64,000 nucleotides of DNA from Paraburkholderia mimosarum LMG 23256 = NBRC 106338 (GCF_000739815.1 NZ_BBJJ01000013.1:62001-126000); one strand, 5' to 3'. Positions 36,758-46,540 are shown, counted from the first letter of the stretch. Numbers and translations are program-made. Notes: generated by a model not told the origin, from the letters alone.

Positions 36758-37199
36758 TTGATGGCGGCCCGCGTGCTCGCCACGCCTGACCTCCACAGGC
36801 AGCGAAGTCCGCACCCTGTCGACTGCACGACATCGCAGATCCGATACCGAATCCAGCTTGCGCGCACCTTTCTATAATTTGCATACCGAAATATCACCAG
36901 CCGGAGCGAGCGCTGCGAGACGGACGCCGCGCTGATATCTCCTGCGTGCGTGCCCCATTTTCCTGCTCATTAGAACGGGCTCGCATTTCCCATACTGCGT
37001 CGAAGCGACGCGGGTGCGGTCGTTAATCTTTTTTTCATCGTCATCGCCATATAATTCCTCCATGGTCATAATGACTAAATGGTCGGAATGACATGCGGCA
37101 CTTGCATGGTGCCGCGGCATCAGGCGTTCCTTCCTGCGCTTCACGCAATGGCGAGCGCACGGCCCCAGGTTACATCGCTTCCTTTAAGGAGATCCGCAG
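36758..37199. other. Intergenic regulatory region before the DUF3141 operon
   Basis: No gene is supported; a 90-codon minus-strand frame at 36872-37144 has no ribosome binding site or recognisable content. The region holds a TATAAT box and tandem operator-like repeats at 37050-37092. Confidence 0.5.
37050..37092 (+). promoter_or_regulatory. TATAAT box with tandem ATGGTC-N3-ATGAC repeats
   Basis: A consensus -10 (TATAAT, 37050-37055) is followed by two direct repeats, ATGGTCATAATGAC (37062-37075) and ATGGTCGGAATGAC (37079-37092), 17 bp apart start to start. The first contains the inverted repeat GTCAT-A-ATGAC. They lie at the expected transcription start, where a bound repressor would block initiation of the DUF3141 operon. 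No good -35 is seen, so an activator may also be needed. Confidence 0.5.
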
Positions 37200-39542
37200 A
37201 TGGATCCGGTGACACAGCTGACCCGAAACAACGAGATTGCGTTGAAGATTTTCGAACTGCTTCGAAAGCGCCTGAGCGAGGGGCAGGAACGTTTCGGGGC
37301 GAGAGCGCGCGAAGCGATAAGCGGTGACAGTGGACCCGTTCTGCACCCTGAGCAGTTCGATGCCTCGACTGCGTGGCGCTACGCAGTCGATGTCGCGCAG
37401 CGCTCGGTCTTGTTCTGGGACACCTTGCGCCAACGCGGCAACGAGTTCATCGAGCGCAGCGGCCAGGGATTCAAGCCGGCATTGCACTTCGACTACGACG
37501 TGGTGCTCGACGCGAGGCAGTTCGAGCGTCCGGTCAATTACGTGCTGTTGGCGATCAAGGCACCGGAAGGTGTCGAGATCGACGTGAAGAAGCGCCCTTA
37601 TCTGATCATCGATCCGCGGGCCGGGCACGGTCCGGGCATCGGCGGCTTCAAGGACGATTCGCAGGTCGGCGTTGCGCTGCGCGGAGGACACCCCGTCTAT
37701 TTCGTCGCGTTCTTCCGCGAGCCCGAACCCGGGCAGACGCTGCTCGACGTGTGCGCAGCCGAGCAGCAGTTCGTGCGCAAGGTGCGCGAACTGCATCCGG
37801 ACAGCCCGAAGCCCGCGGTGGTCGGCAACTGCCAGGGCGGCTGGGCCGCGATGATGCTCGCCAGTTCCTCCCCCGAAGATACCGGCCCCGTCGTCGTCAA
37901 CGGCGCTCCGATGTCTTACTGGAGCGGGGCATGGAACGAGGGCGAGGCGCCCAATCCGATGCGTTACGCGGGGGGGATGCTGGGCGGCACCTGGCTTTCC
38001 TCTTTAGCTGCGGATCTCGGCAACGGCAAGTTCGATGGCGCGAACCTCGTCAGCAACTTCGAGTATCTGAACCCCGCGAACACGTGGTGGGACAAGTACT
38101 ATCACGTGTTCGCCAATATCGAAACGGAGCCGGCGCGTTTTATCGAGTTCGAGCGGTGGTGGGGCAGCTACTACCTGATGAACCGGGAAGAGATCGAGTG
38201 GATCACCCATAACCTCTTCGTCGGCAACCGGTTGTGGTCGGGGCAGGTGCGGGGTCCGTCCGGCAAGTCGTTCGACCTGCGCGACATCCGCGTCCCCATC
38301 ATCCTGTTTGCTTCGATGGGCGACAACATCACGCCGGTACAGCAGGCGTTCAACTGGGTCGCCGATCTCTACGGCAGCACGGAAGAGATCAAGGCGCGCG
38401 GTCAGGTGATCGTCGCGTTGACGCACGGCGATGTCGGCCATCTCGGCGTCTTCGTTTCGGGCAAGGTGGCGAAGAAGGAATACACGCAGATATTCAACGT
38501 GCTGGAGACGATCGAGACGCTCGCGCCGGGCCTCTACGGCATGTCGATCAAGGACGTGAAGGGCCCGGACGGCAAGATCGAATACGACGTCTCGCTCAAG
38601 GAGTATCGGCTCGAGGAAGCCGTCGAGCATTTCAATCCGTCTTTTCAACGCCAGGACGAAAAGCCGTTCGAAGCCGTGGCCGCGGTGTCGGAGTTCAATC
38701 AGCGGGCCTATGAACTGTTCGCCCAACCGTTTGTTCAGTGGGCCTCGAACGAGGCGACCGCACGGCTCCTGCGCGATTTCCATCCGCTGCGTTTCGAGCG
38801 CTGGGCATTCTCGGACCTGAATCCGTGGCTCGCCGCGCTGGCTCCTTTCGCCGACGCGGTCAGGGCGAGCCGTGCGCAAGCGGACGACATCGAACCGTGG
38901 CGCGAGGTCGAGCGGCGCGGCTCCGAGCTGCTCAGTGCTTCGCTCGATCACTACCGAGCGGTACGCGATGCGGGCGTCGAGGCGCTGTTTTTCTCGGTGT
39001 ACGCGAATCTTCTCGGGCTGCACCACTTCGGTCATCCGCAGGAGCACGGCGAAGCTGCCGCGACGAGCGCCGACCCGCGCAGCCTGCCGTTCGTTCGGGA
39101 AGCGCTGGCCACGATCAGCCAGGGCGGCTACGACGAGGCAGTCGCACGCACCGCGTTTCTGCTTGCGCCCAAGGGGCAGCCGCTGCCGCTCTCGCGCATC
39201 GAGACGGTTCGCGAACTGGCGGAGGAATATGCCGATTACCTGCCCGTGCTGCCGCCCGCGGAGTGGCGCCGCATTCGCGGCGAGCAGGAGCTCATTGCGA
39301 CGTTCGAGCCGCAGCGCGCAATGGAAACGCTGCCCGACCTGCTCGCGATTCCCGAAGACCGCGACCGGTTGCTGACCTTGCTCGACAAGCTGCTGGCCGA
39401 CCGGCGCGTGCTTGCCATCGAGCCGACGGAGCAGCAGCAACAGGCGATGCAGGCGATCCGTGCGGTGCTCGGCGCGCCTGCGGCGGTGGCAACGCCCTCC
39501 CGCAAGCCGCGCACGCCGCGCGTCAAGGCCTCGGCGGCCTGA
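37200..39542 (+). CDS. DUF3141 protein, PHA-synthase-like alpha/beta hydrolase
   Basis: The protein has 780 residues. Residues about 110-450 form an alpha/beta-hydrolase core close to class I PHA synthases. The nucleophile elbow is VVGNCQGGW (Cys211, a G-x-C-x-G-G box as in PhaC), the acid is in FASMGDNITPVQQ and the histidine in THGDVGHLG. The N-terminal 100 residues and the ~330-residue C-terminal helical part are particular to DUF3141. It could transfer or hydrolyse acyl thioesters, perhaps hydroxyacyl-CoA. AAGGAG precedes the ATG. It leads the operon with phosphotransacetylase, acetate kinase, FabI and a small protein. Confidence 0.88.
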   Translation: MDPVTQLTRNNEIALKIFELLRKRLSEGQERFGARAREAISGDSGPVLHPEQFDASTAWRYAVDVAQRSVLFWDTLRQRGNEFIERSGQGFKPALHFDYDVVLDARQFERPVNYVLLAIKAPEGVEIDVKKRPYLIIDPRAGHGPGIGGFKDDSQVGVALRGGHPVYFVAFFREPEPGQTLLDVCAAEQQFVRKVRELHPDSPKPAVVGNCQGGWAAMMLASSSPEDTGPVVVNGAPMSYWSGAWNEGEAPNPMRYAGGMLGGTWLSSLAADLGNGKFDGANLVSNFEYLNPANTWWDKYYHVFANIETEPARFIEFERWWGSYYLMNREEIEWITHNLFVGNRLWSGQVRGPSGKSFDLRDIRVPIILFASMGDNITPVQQAFNWVADLYGSTEEIKARGQVIVALTHGDVGHLGVFVSGKVAKKEYTQIFNVLETIETLAPGLYGMSIKDVKGPDGKIEYDVSLKEYRLEEAVEHFNPSFQRQDEKPFEAVAAVSEFNQRAYELFAQPFVQWASNEATARLLRDFHPLRFERWAFSDLNPWLAALAPFADAVRASRAQADDIEPWREVERRGSELLSASLDHYRAVRDAGVEALFFSVYANLLGLHHFGHPQEHGEAAATSADPRSLPFVREALATISQGGYDEAVARTAFLLAPKGQPLPLSRIETVRELAEEYADYLPVLPPAEWRRIRGEQELIATFEPQRAMETLPDLLAIPEDRDRLLTLLDKLLADRRVLAIEPTEQQQQAMQAIRAVLGAPAAVATPSRKPRTPRVKASAA

Positions 39543-39574
39543 GCGCCTACCAACCGTTCGCGAGCAGAGCTTCC

Positions 39575-40513
39575 ATGGAATCCACCCACATCAAATACCG
39601 CCGTCTCATCGCTGAATGCCAGGCGCTGCCACCGCTGCCCGTCGCGGTGGCCCACCCCTGCGATGCCAGTTCGCTAGAGAGCGCGATAGACGCTGCGCGG
39701 CAGGGGCTCATCGCGCCCACGCTCGTCGGTCCGCGCGAGCGCATCCTGTCGGTCGCATCGGAATGCGGCCTCTCCATCGCCGACTATCCGATCGTCGATG
39801 CGCCGTTCAGTGAAGCATCTGCGGCCCAGGCCGTTCAGCTCGTGCGCGAAGGCAAGGCGCAGGCGCTCATGAAGGGCAGCCTCCATACGGACGAACTGAT
39901 GGCAGCGGTCGTGCGCCGCGACGCCGGGCTGCGTACCGCCCGCCGTATCAGTCACTGCTTCGTGATGGACGTGCCGTCCCACGCCGATCCGCTCATCATC
40001 ACCGACGCGGCCGTCAACATCGCGCCGACGCTCGAAGAGAAGATCGACATCCTACAGAACGCGATCGATCTGGGTCATGCGCTCGGGTTTCCGGAGGTGC
40101 GGGTGGCCATCCTTTCGGCCATGGAGACCGTGAACCCGAAAGTGCCCTCGACGCTCGAAGCCGCTGCGCTGTGCAAGATGGTGGATCGCAGGCAGGTGAC
40201 GGGCGCGCTCGTCGATGGTCCGCTCGCGCTCGATAACGCCATCGATCCCGAGGCCGCACGCATCAAGCACCTCGATTCGCCGGTGGCGGGCCGCGCCAAC
40301 GTGCTCATGGTCCCCGACCTCGAGGCGGGCAACATGCTGGCCAAAAGCCTGTCGTTCCTCGCGGGCGCCGACGCGGCGGGCATCGTGCTGGGCGCACGCG
40401 TGCCCGTGATCCTCACGAGCCGGGCCGATTCGGTCATGACCCGCCTCGCCTCGTGCGCGGTGGCGATGCTCGTCGCGCGTGCGCGGCTGGCGGCCGGACA
40501 TATCGAGGGTTGA
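39575..40513 (+). CDS. Phosphate acetyl/butyryltransferase (PTA_PTB family)
   Basis: The 312-residue enzyme interconverts acyl-CoA plus phosphate with acyl-phosphate plus CoA. It has the compact Pta/Ptb fold: SHCFVMDVPSHADPLIITDAAVN, ILSAMETVNPKVPSTLEA, TGALVDGPLALDNAI and NVLMVPDLEAGNMLAKSL. The frame is open far upstream, overlapping the preceding gene out of frame, but the ATG at 39575 (MESTHIKYRRLIAEC) starts the family domain. It lies 32 nt after the DUF3141 gene and 4 nt before acetate kinase. Whether acetyl- or butyryl-CoA is preferred cannot be told. Confidence 0.92.
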   Translation: MESTHIKYRRLIAECQALPPLPVAVAHPCDASSLESAIDAARQGLIAPTLVGPRERILSVASECGLSIADYPIVDAPFSEASAAQAVQLVREGKAQALMKGSLHTDELMAAVVRRDAGLRTARRISHCFVMDVPSHADPLIITDAAVNIAPTLEEKIDILQNAIDLGHALGFPEVRVAILSAMETVNPKVPSTLEAAALCKMVDRRQVTGALVDGPLALDNAIDPEAARIKHLDSPVAGRANVLMVPDLEAGNMLAKSLSFLAGADAAGIVLGARVPVILTSRADSVMTRLASCAVAMLVARARLAAGHIEG

Positions 40514-40517
40514 TGCC

Positions 40518-41696
40518 ATGGCAGACGTGATTCTCGTCGTGAATGCCGGTTCATCGAGTATCAAGTTCTCCACGTTCGAAGAGCGTGGGGCGGCGCTTGA
40601 TCTCGTCGTACACGGTCAGGTGGATGGGTTGTATACCGACCATGCCCGGTTCGAGGCACTGGACCACCACGGCGTGCGCTACAAGAAAGAGTGGACCGCG
40701 AGCGAGGAACTGGACCATCGCCACGGGCTGGAGCAGATCGCCGTATTCCTGAGCGAGCACCGCGAAGGGCACACGCTCGCGGCCGTCGGTCACCGTGTGG
40801 TCCACGGCGGGCAGCGTTTCGACGGTCCCGTCCTCGTGACGCCCGGTGTCATCGACGAACTGGAAAAGCTGGCACCGCTAGCGCCGTTGCATCAGCCGCA
40901 CAATCTCAAGCCGGTACGCCTGATCGAACAGATGCATCCGGAAGTGCCGCAGGTCGTCTGCTTCGACACGGCGTTTCATCGTACCCAGCCCGACGTGGCG
41001 CAGGCATTTGCACTGCCGGCCGCCATTACGGACCTGGGCGTGCGCCGCTATGGCTTCCACGGGCTGTCGTACGAATACATCGCGAGCGTGCTGCCCGACG
41101 TTGCGCCGGCGGCAGCGGCCGGGCGCACCGTGGTGGCGCACCTCGGCAACGGCGCGAGCATGTGCGCGCTCGTGGCGGGCAAGAGCGTGGCCAGCACGAT
41201 GGGCTTCACGGCCGTCGACGGACTGCCCATGGGCACGCGCTGCGGCAATCTCGATCCCGGTGTCCTGCTGTACCTGATGGAAGAGCGCGGCATGGATGCG
41301 CGCGCCGTCGAAGACCTTCTTTATCACCATTCCGGACTGCTCGGCGTATCGGGCATTTCCGGGGACATGCGCACGCTGCTGCAAAGCGCCGATCCTCGGG
41401 CCCGCTTCGCGATCGACCTCTACGTGTACCGAATCTGCCGCGAACTCGGCTCCCTTGCTGCGGCAATGGAAGGGCTGGACGCGGTGGTCTTTACCGGTGG
41501 CATCGGTGAGCACGCAGCGGCCATCCGCGAGGGCGTGGTGCGGCGCGCGCAGTGGCTTGGCACCGAGCTGAATGCGACCGCGAATCTCGATGGTGGTCCG
41601 CTCGTGAGCGCCGCATCGAGCCGCGTGCCGGTGTGGGTCATTCCGACCAATGAAGAACTGATGATCGCGCGGCATACGCGCGCTGTCCTGGAGTAA
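40518..41696 (+). CDS. ackA: Acetate kinase
   Basis: The 392-residue ASKHA-family kinase makes ATP from acetyl phosphate, or the reverse. Both signatures are present: VNAGSSSIKFS at the N-terminus and AHLGNGASMCAL, with catalytic segments HRVVHGG, FDTAFHRT and GFTAVDGLPMGTRCGNLDPG, and the phosphate-binding end FTGGIGEHAA. With the adjacent phosphotransacetylase it forms a complete acetyl-CoA to acetate route giving substrate-level ATP. The ATG at 40518 (MADVILVVNAGSS) is the natural start. Confidence 0.95.
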   Translation: MADVILVVNAGSSSIKFSTFEERGAALDLVVHGQVDGLYTDHARFEALDHHGVRYKKEWTASEELDHRHGLEQIAVFLSEHREGHTLAAVGHRVVHGGQRFDGPVLVTPGVIDELEKLAPLAPLHQPHNLKPVRLIEQMHPEVPQVVCFDTAFHRTQPDVAQAFALPAAITDLGVRRYGFHGLSYEYIASVLPDVAPAAAAGRTVVAHLGNGASMCALVAGKSVASTMGFTAVDGLPMGTRCGNLDPGVLLYLMEERGMDARAVEDLLYHHSGLLGVSGISGDMRTLLQSADPRARFAIDLYVYRICRELGSLAAAMEGLDAVVFTGGIGEHAAAIREGVVRRAQWLGTELNATANLDGGPLVSAASSRVPVWVIPTNEELMIARHTRAVLE

Positions 41697-41700
41697 GCCG

Positions 41701-42480
41701 ATGTCAACCGAACAGAGCGGACTGCTCAAGGGCATGAAGGCGCTGATCACCGGCATTGCCAACGAGCATTCGATCGCGTATGGCTGCGCGAAGGCGTTCC
41801 GCGAACTCGGCGCGGACCTCGCTATCACGTACGCCACGGAGAAGAGCCGGCCGTGGGTCGAGCCGCTCGCGCAGGAATTGCAGGCCGAACTCTTGCTGCC
41901 GCTGGACGTCGCCGATGCGAACCAGTTGGAGAGCGTGTTCTCGCGCATAGGGCAGCAGTGGGGACGTCTTGACATCGTCCTGCACTCGATTGCGTGGGCG
42001 CCGAAAGACGATCTTCAGGGCGGCCTGCTGCGCTGCTCCAGCGAGGGATTTTCGCGGGCCATGGATATTTCGTGCCACTCGTTCGTGCGTATGGCGGCGC
42101 TGGCCGCGCCGCTCATGGACAAGGGCGGCACGCTGCTCACCATGAGTTATCACGGCGCGAGCAAGGTGGTGCCGAACTACAGCGTCATGGGGCCGGTCAA
42201 GGCGGCGCTCGAGGCATGCGCGCGCTACCTCGCCTACGAACTGGGCCCGCAAGGTATTCGCGTACACGCCATATCGCCGGGTCCGCTGATGACGCGCGCC
42301 GCTTCCGGGCTCAAGGACTTCGGGCTGCTGCTCAACGAGGCGGCTCACCGCGCACCGCTTGGCGAACTCGTCGACATCATGGACGTCGGCTATACCTGCG
42401 CGTTCCTCGCCACGCCGTATGCACGCAGGGTGTCGGGCGAGACGCTGTATGTCGACGGCGGCGTGAACATCATGGCCTGA
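41701..42480 (+). CDS. fabI: Enoyl-[acyl-carrier-protein] reductase FabI
   Basis: This is a 259-residue short-chain-dehydrogenase-fold enoyl reductase. It has the FabI nucleotide motif GIANEHSIAYGCAKAF, HSIAWAPKDDL, MSYHGASK and the catalytic pair in NYSVMGPVKAALE (Tyr-x6-Lys), ending with VDGGVNIMA. It reduces enoyl-ACP in fatty-acid elongation with NADH or NADPH. It is unlikely to be the only FabI of the cell; placement 4 nt after acetate kinase suggests a specialised copy in the DUF3141/acetate operon. Confidence 0.93.
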   Translation: MSTEQSGLLKGMKALITGIANEHSIAYGCAKAFRELGADLAITYATEKSRPWVEPLAQELQAELLLPLDVADANQLESVFSRIGQQWGRLDIVLHSIAWAPKDDLQGGLLRCSSEGFSRAMDISCHSFVRMAALAAPLMDKGGTLLTMSYHGASKVVPNYSVMGPVKAALEACARYLAYELGPQGIRVHAISPGPLMTRAASGLKDFGLLLNEAAHRAPLGELVDIMDVGYTCAFLATPYARRVSGETLYVDGGVNIMA

Positions 42481-42503
42481 CGTTATACGGGAGAAGTGAC
42501 ATC

Positions 42504-42758
42504 GTGACTCAGCTTTTGCTGCAACCCATCGAGGATGCGGTATCCGACGAAGATATCGCGGGCTTTTTGAGCCACTATGGCTTTCCGCCATTTGCGGCAA
42601 TCGAGCGAATTGCAGGGACGGGAGCCCGGCCGGCTGTGCTGCTCGCGTTCAATGACCTTCAGCCCGAAGCACTGCGAATCCTGCAGGCGAGGATCCATCG
42701 AGTTTTCTGGAACGAACGCACCGTCGAAGCCGTCATCATGACGGCCCGTACAGAATGA
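42504..42758 (+). CDS. Small RRM-like hypothetical protein
   Basis: The gene encodes 84 residues with a GTG start and GGGAGAAG upstream. The predicted beta-alpha-beta-beta-alpha-beta order (QLLLQPIEDAVSDEDIAGFL ... AVLLAFNDLQPEALRIL ... TVEAVIM) resembles an RNA-recognition-motif fold, but the aromatic RNP motifs are not evident. It is the last gene of the DUF3141-pta-ackA-fabI operon, 23 nt after fabI. Role unknown; RNA or protein binding is possible. Confidence 0.65.
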   Translation: MTQLLLQPIEDAVSDEDIAGFLSHYGFPPFAAIERIAGTGARPAVLLAFNDLQPEALRILQARIHRVFWNERTVEAVIMTARTE

Positions 42759-42790
42759 GCGGCATGGCCCGGCGCGACGCGGAACAACGA

Positions 42791-43516
42791 TCACTCGGCG
42801 GCGCGGTCCGGACCCCGTTGTAAAGGGTCGCGCACCAAGGCACTGCCTTTTGCGCGGGCCAGCAGCGAATCTGGCGGAACGCTCAATTGGGGCAGGGGGA
42901 AAGCCATCAATCTGGCGGCGTCCTGCGGCGTCACGCCGAGCGCACACATGACTAGTCCGACCACTTGCTCCGGGTAACGACGAGACGTCCCGCCCGCGAC
43001 CATGCGATGAACCGCCATCAAGCCGGCGCCGGTAACGACATCGATCATCGTCCCCACCGCGCCGCCATTGAACTGACCTCGTTTTTGCCCCGCCCTGAGG
43101 TGGCGAGGGAGGTAGTCGTACAACCCGCTGTCGCGGTTCACCAACTGCAAGCCCGCACCGGCGACGAACTGCGCAACCAGCGCGTGAGACCGTATCAGGT
43201 GCAGATAGCATCGGAATGCGGTGGCGACCTTGAGACTGGGATCGTCCTCGATGTTGGATATCGCCGCTTCTATCATCTTCACGATGTCCCGGCTCAACTC
43301 GGCAGCAAGGGCTTGAAAGAGCGCCTCGTTGGTGCGGAAGTAGTTGTAGAACGACCCCTTGGATACCTCGGCTGCTGCGACGACGTCGGCGATGACGCTT
43401 GCACCCACGCCTTTCTGTGCAAACACGATCATGGCGCTTTCGAGCAACCGCATGCGCATGCGCCGGCGACGCTCGGCCGCTACCCGGGGGCGATGATCAT
43501 CGTGCGATCCTGGCAT
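42791..43516 (-). CDS. TetR-family regulator 4
   Basis: The protein has about 241 residues. The helix-turn-helix is clear (ASVIADVVAAAEVSKGSFYNYFRTNEALFQAL), followed by a helical ligand domain. The ATG at 43516 is preferred over an in-frame TTG two codons upstream. It converges on the acetate/DUF3141 operon with 32 nt between stop codons. It is not closely similar to TetR 1 or 2 outside the DNA-binding helices, and the 32-bp dyad is not seen upstream of it. It could be the repressor binding the tandem repeats at 37062-37092, but that is speculation. Confidence 0.88.
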   Translation of the reverse strand: MPGSHDDHRPRVAAERRRRMRMRLLESAMIVFAQKGVGASVIADVVAAAEVSKGSFYNYFRTNEALFQALAAELSRDIVKMIEAAISNIEDDPSLKVATAFRCYLHLIRSHALVAQFVAGAGLQLVNRDSGLYDYLPRHLRAGQKRGQFNGGAVGTMIDVVTGAGLMAVHRMVAGGTSRRYPEQVVGLVMCALGVTPQDAARLMAFPLPQLSVPPDSLLARAKGSALVRDPLQRGPDRAAE

Positions 43517-43702
43517 ACGCAATCCTGACGAGAAGTGGCGTTTTGGCTATCGATTTTACGCGTGCTCTCGTATGAAGACGTATGCCGCGCGAACGACTCG
43601 AGTTTCGCACGCGAATTCTGCCATGGCCTACCCGCGTGAGAGAAACGGCTTGACGCCGCATGCCTGTCAGCGCATCGCGGTGAAACTTCCGTCGCGAGCA
43701 GG

Positions 43703-44479
43703 TCAGTTGCCGATCTGCAACCGCACATGCGCGGGGTTAGCGAGAAACGAAGGCGTGAGGCCGAAGTAACGCTTGAATGTCCGGCTCAAGTGCGCGAGAT
43801 CGGAGAAGCCGGTGTCATGGGCTATTTCGGTGAGTGTCGACCCTGCGCAGAAGCGCTCTGCCGCTTTGCGCATTTTCACCCAGAGCAGATATTCGCGAAT
43901 CGAACTCCCTGTCGCAGACGCGAACAGATGCGCCAGGCGGCTCTCCGACAATCCGCAGTCGCGGGCCAGTTGCGGCGGATTCGTGCGCACCGGAACGTGC
44001 GTCGAAAGCCAGGAGGCGACCGCGTCGACGCGCGCATCGATCGCGTGCGTTCTTGCGGCCAGAGGAAACAGCGCGCTCAGAATCTGCTCCGAGCCGGCGC
44101 GCATGCGTTCGCAGTCTTGTGGCTGACCCAGCGCCGCTTCGGCGGTTCCGATCACGAGATCGTCGGCCAGCCCCGATAAATCGACGACTTGCCTTCCCTT
44201 CAATACGTGCTTGAGCAGGTGGTGGGAAAAAGCGTTCGTCAATTCCAGCTGAATAGTGTAAAGCCCTGCATTGCATGCATCGATCGAGCGACTGACGTTA
44301 GGTGCAACGAGGAGGATCCGTCCCGTATGGCACTCCTGCGCCGTCGCAAGCCGCAGCGCGTCCCGGGTACACACTGCCAGAACCATGACAGGGCGCGACG
44401 TCGCCTTTGCCGCGAAGTCGGGTGAAGCGTAAATGATGCGATCCGACAAGATCGAAAGAGACGCAACTGTATTGTCCAT
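43703..44479 (-). CDS. AraC-family transcriptional regulator
   Basis: The protein has 258 residues. The C-terminal DNA-binding domain has two helix-turn-helix units ([24 protein letters not shown] and [29 protein letters not shown]). The N-terminal ~140 residues form a cupin-like sensory part of low similarity to known ones. It is divergent from the PAS chemoreceptor gene, with about 370 nt between. Target genes are unknown. Confidence 0.9.
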   Translation of the reverse strand: MDNTVASLSILSDRIIYASPDFAAKATSRPVMVLAVCTRDALRLATAQECHTGRILLVAPNVSRSIDACNAGLYTIQLELTNAFSHHLLKHVLKGRQVVDLSGLADDLVIGTAEAALGQPQDCERMRAGSEQILSALFPLAARTHAIDARVDAVASWLSTHVPVRTNPPQLARDCGLSESRLAHLFASATGSSIREYLLWVKMRKAAERFCAGSTLTEIAHDTGFSDLAHLSRTFKRYFGLTPSFLANPAHVRLQIGN

Positions 44480-44852
44480 AAACCGATTCGCTCAATCCGC
44501 CGACGCCCGAAGCCGGACACGCGGCATGGAGTGCGTCGTTAGTATTTCGAAAGAGTTTTTCGAGCTTGCCGAACCCGCGTGGCCGAGTCGTTCATGCATT
44601 TTGCACCGCGCGGGCGCGGAATTCTATCAGGCCATCGCAGAAATAAAAAAGCAATACCTCGCTTTCGAGAAAGAAGGGTTTCCCCTATGTGAAAGCAGCA
44701 GTTTCGTTCAAGTTGTTTCGTCCTTCGGGCACCCACAATGCAGGCGAGCCGCCGGAGATGCGACTCGTTCTGGCGGCCGGGCTCACACCGGAGAATGGTT
44801 GGATATCACTCGCGTCACATCCGCGATAGCAGGGAGAGAGAAGAACTCGATC
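44480..44852. other. Intergenic region between AraC and chemoreceptor genes
   Basis: The plus-strand frame of the chemoreceptor stays open through here, but codon quality is poor and no start signal is seen. I find only the purine-rich ribosome binding site at 44831-44843. It presumably carries divergent promoters. Confidence 0.5.
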
Positions 44853-46397
44853 ATGCGTGACAACGGTCTGGTTACACAGCGCGAGTACGCACTCGCGGAG
44901 GATATGACGCTGATGTCGGTTACCGACATTCAGAGCCACATTCGCTATGCCAATGCAAGTTTCATTGCCGTCAGCGGCTTCGAAAAAAGCGAATTGATCG
45001 GCGAGCCGCACAACATCCTGCGGCATCCCGACATGCCGCCCGAAGCGTTTGCGGACATGTGGGCGACGCTGCGCGCGGGGATGTCGTGGAGCGCGCTGGT
45101 CAAGAACCGGCGCAAGAACGGCGACCATTACTGGGTGCGCGCCAACGCCACGCCGGTCGTGCGCCACGGCAAGCTCGCCGGGTACCTGTCTGTTCGCACG
45201 CCGCCGGATCGCAAGGATGTCGAAGTCGCGGACCACTGGTACAGGCGTTTTCGTGAGGGGAAAGCCGGAAGCCGCAAATTCTATCGCGGCCTCATCGTGC
45301 GAAGCGGGCTGTGCGGCTGGGCATCGGCACTGCAAACGGTGCAGTTGCGTTCGCGAATGAATATCGCATTGCTCGCTGCGGGGTCGATGCTCGCGTTGAG
45401 CGGCTATGGGCTCGGGCTTCGCGGCGGCGCGCTCGCCGGCCTGGGCGCGTCAACCCTGGTCATTCTGTCGCTCGCAGCGTGGTGGCTGGAGGCGCAGGTG
45501 TCGCGCCCAATCGAAAAGGTGCTGCGACAGGCACTTAGAGTCGCAGCGGGGCAGCCCAGCGAGGACTTGAGACTCAATCGTGTCGACGAGATCGGGATGT
45601 TGGCCCGCGCCGTCGCGCAAGCGGGTTTGAACCTGCGTTCTCTCACCGATGACATCGGCGAGCAGATAGCGGGCTTGCAGACGACGAGCGACGAAATGGT
45701 GCAAGGCAGCCTCGATTTGAGCGCACGCAGCGAGAAGGCCGCCGCGAGTCTTCAGCAGACGGCGGCGGCGATGGAGCAGATGACGGCCACAGTCGACAAC
45801 AACGCGCAAACGGCCAGTCAAGCAAGCACGATCGCCGGCGCGACGAGTCATTCGGCGACGCGCGGCGGGGAGACGATGCGTCACGTCATCGACACCATGG
45901 CGACGATCATGTCGTCGGGGCGCAGAATCGGCGAGATCGTGGGCGTGATCGACACCATCGCCTTTCAGACCAACATCCTCGCCTTGAATGCAGCAGTCGA
46001 GGCTGCCCGCGCCGGTGAGGCCGGTCGTGGCTTCGCGGTGGTCGCCGGCGAGGTCCGCACGCTCGCTCAGCGCTGCGCCCAGTCCGCGAAGGAGATCAAG
46101 GCGTTGATCGGCGAAAGCGTCGAGAAAATCGAAGCAGGCAGCGGGCTGGTCGATCGCGCGGGTGTTGCGATCGACGGAATCACTGCCGACGTTGCGCGTG
46201 TTGCGTCGATGATCGACGAAATCAGCTCCGCTACCCGCGAGCAGTCCAGTTCGATCGGCGAGGTCAATCTCGCCATAGCGCAGCTCGACCAGACGACGCA
46301 GCACAATGCGGCGCTGGTCGGGCAATCGGCCGCCGCCGCGGAGAGCCTGCGGGACCGCGCTCAGCGCTTGCGTGAGGCGATGGCTGCGTTCGTATAG
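44853..46397 (+). CDS. PAS-containing methyl-accepting chemotaxis protein (Aer-like)
   Basis: The protein has 514 residues. An N-terminal PAS domain (about 15-125; [49 protein letters not shown]) of the Aer type is followed by two hydrophobic segments (about 168-212), a HAMP-like linker and the signalling hairpin with the conserved tip [20 protein letters not shown] and [23 protein letters not shown]. Aer-type receptors sense redox or oxygen through FAD; whether this PAS binds FAD is not shown. GGGAGAGAGAAG precedes the ATG. There is no extracytoplasmic ligand domain. Confidence 0.93.
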   Translation: MRDNGLVTQREYALAEDMTLMSVTDIQSHIRYANASFIAVSGFEKSELIGEPHNILRHPDMPPEAFADMWATLRAGMSWSALVKNRRKNGDHYWVRANATPVVRHGKLAGYLSVRTPPDRKDVEVADHWYRRFREGKAGSRKFYRGLIVRSGLCGWASALQTVQLRSRMNIALLAAGSMLALSGYGLGLRGGALAGLGASTLVILSLAAWWLEAQVSRPIEKVLRQALRVAAGQPSEDLRLNRVDEIGMLARAVAQAGLNLRSLTDDIGEQIAGLQTTSDEMVQGSLDLSARSEKAAASLQQTAAAMEQMTATVDNNAQTASQASTIAGATSHSATRGGETMRHVIDTMATIMSSGRRIGEIVGVIDTIAFQTNILALNAAVEAARAGEAGRGFAVVAGEVRTLAQRCAQSAKEIKALIGESVEKIEAGSGLVDRAGVAIDGITADVARVASMIDEISSATREQSSSIGEVNLAIAQLDQTTQHNAALVGQSAAAAESLRDRAQRLREAMAAFV

Positions 46398-46540
46398 TCG
46401 CTCGCCTGTCGCGTCGCTCGCGGACCGGCGTCCGGGGCGATGTGAGGATCCATGGCCGACATCAGGCCGCTTATCTGAAAGCTGGTGCTTCGTGCCGCAG
46501 CAGGCATTGCTGGTGCGCACGCCAATCTCCCTTCTTTCGA

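Noticed and set aside
36872-37144. 90-codon minus-strand gene
   Set aside because: No ribosome binding site or recognisable domain; it overlaps the TATAAT box and the operator-like repeats.
36758-37199. FNR/ANR box (TTGAT-N4-ATCAA) before the acetate operon
   Set aside because: No match was found in the region, so oxygen control there is only inferred from context.
44433-44852. 140-codon N-terminal extension of the chemoreceptor
   Set aside because: Codon quality is poor and no start signal is seen; the PAS domain starts directly after the ATG at 44853.
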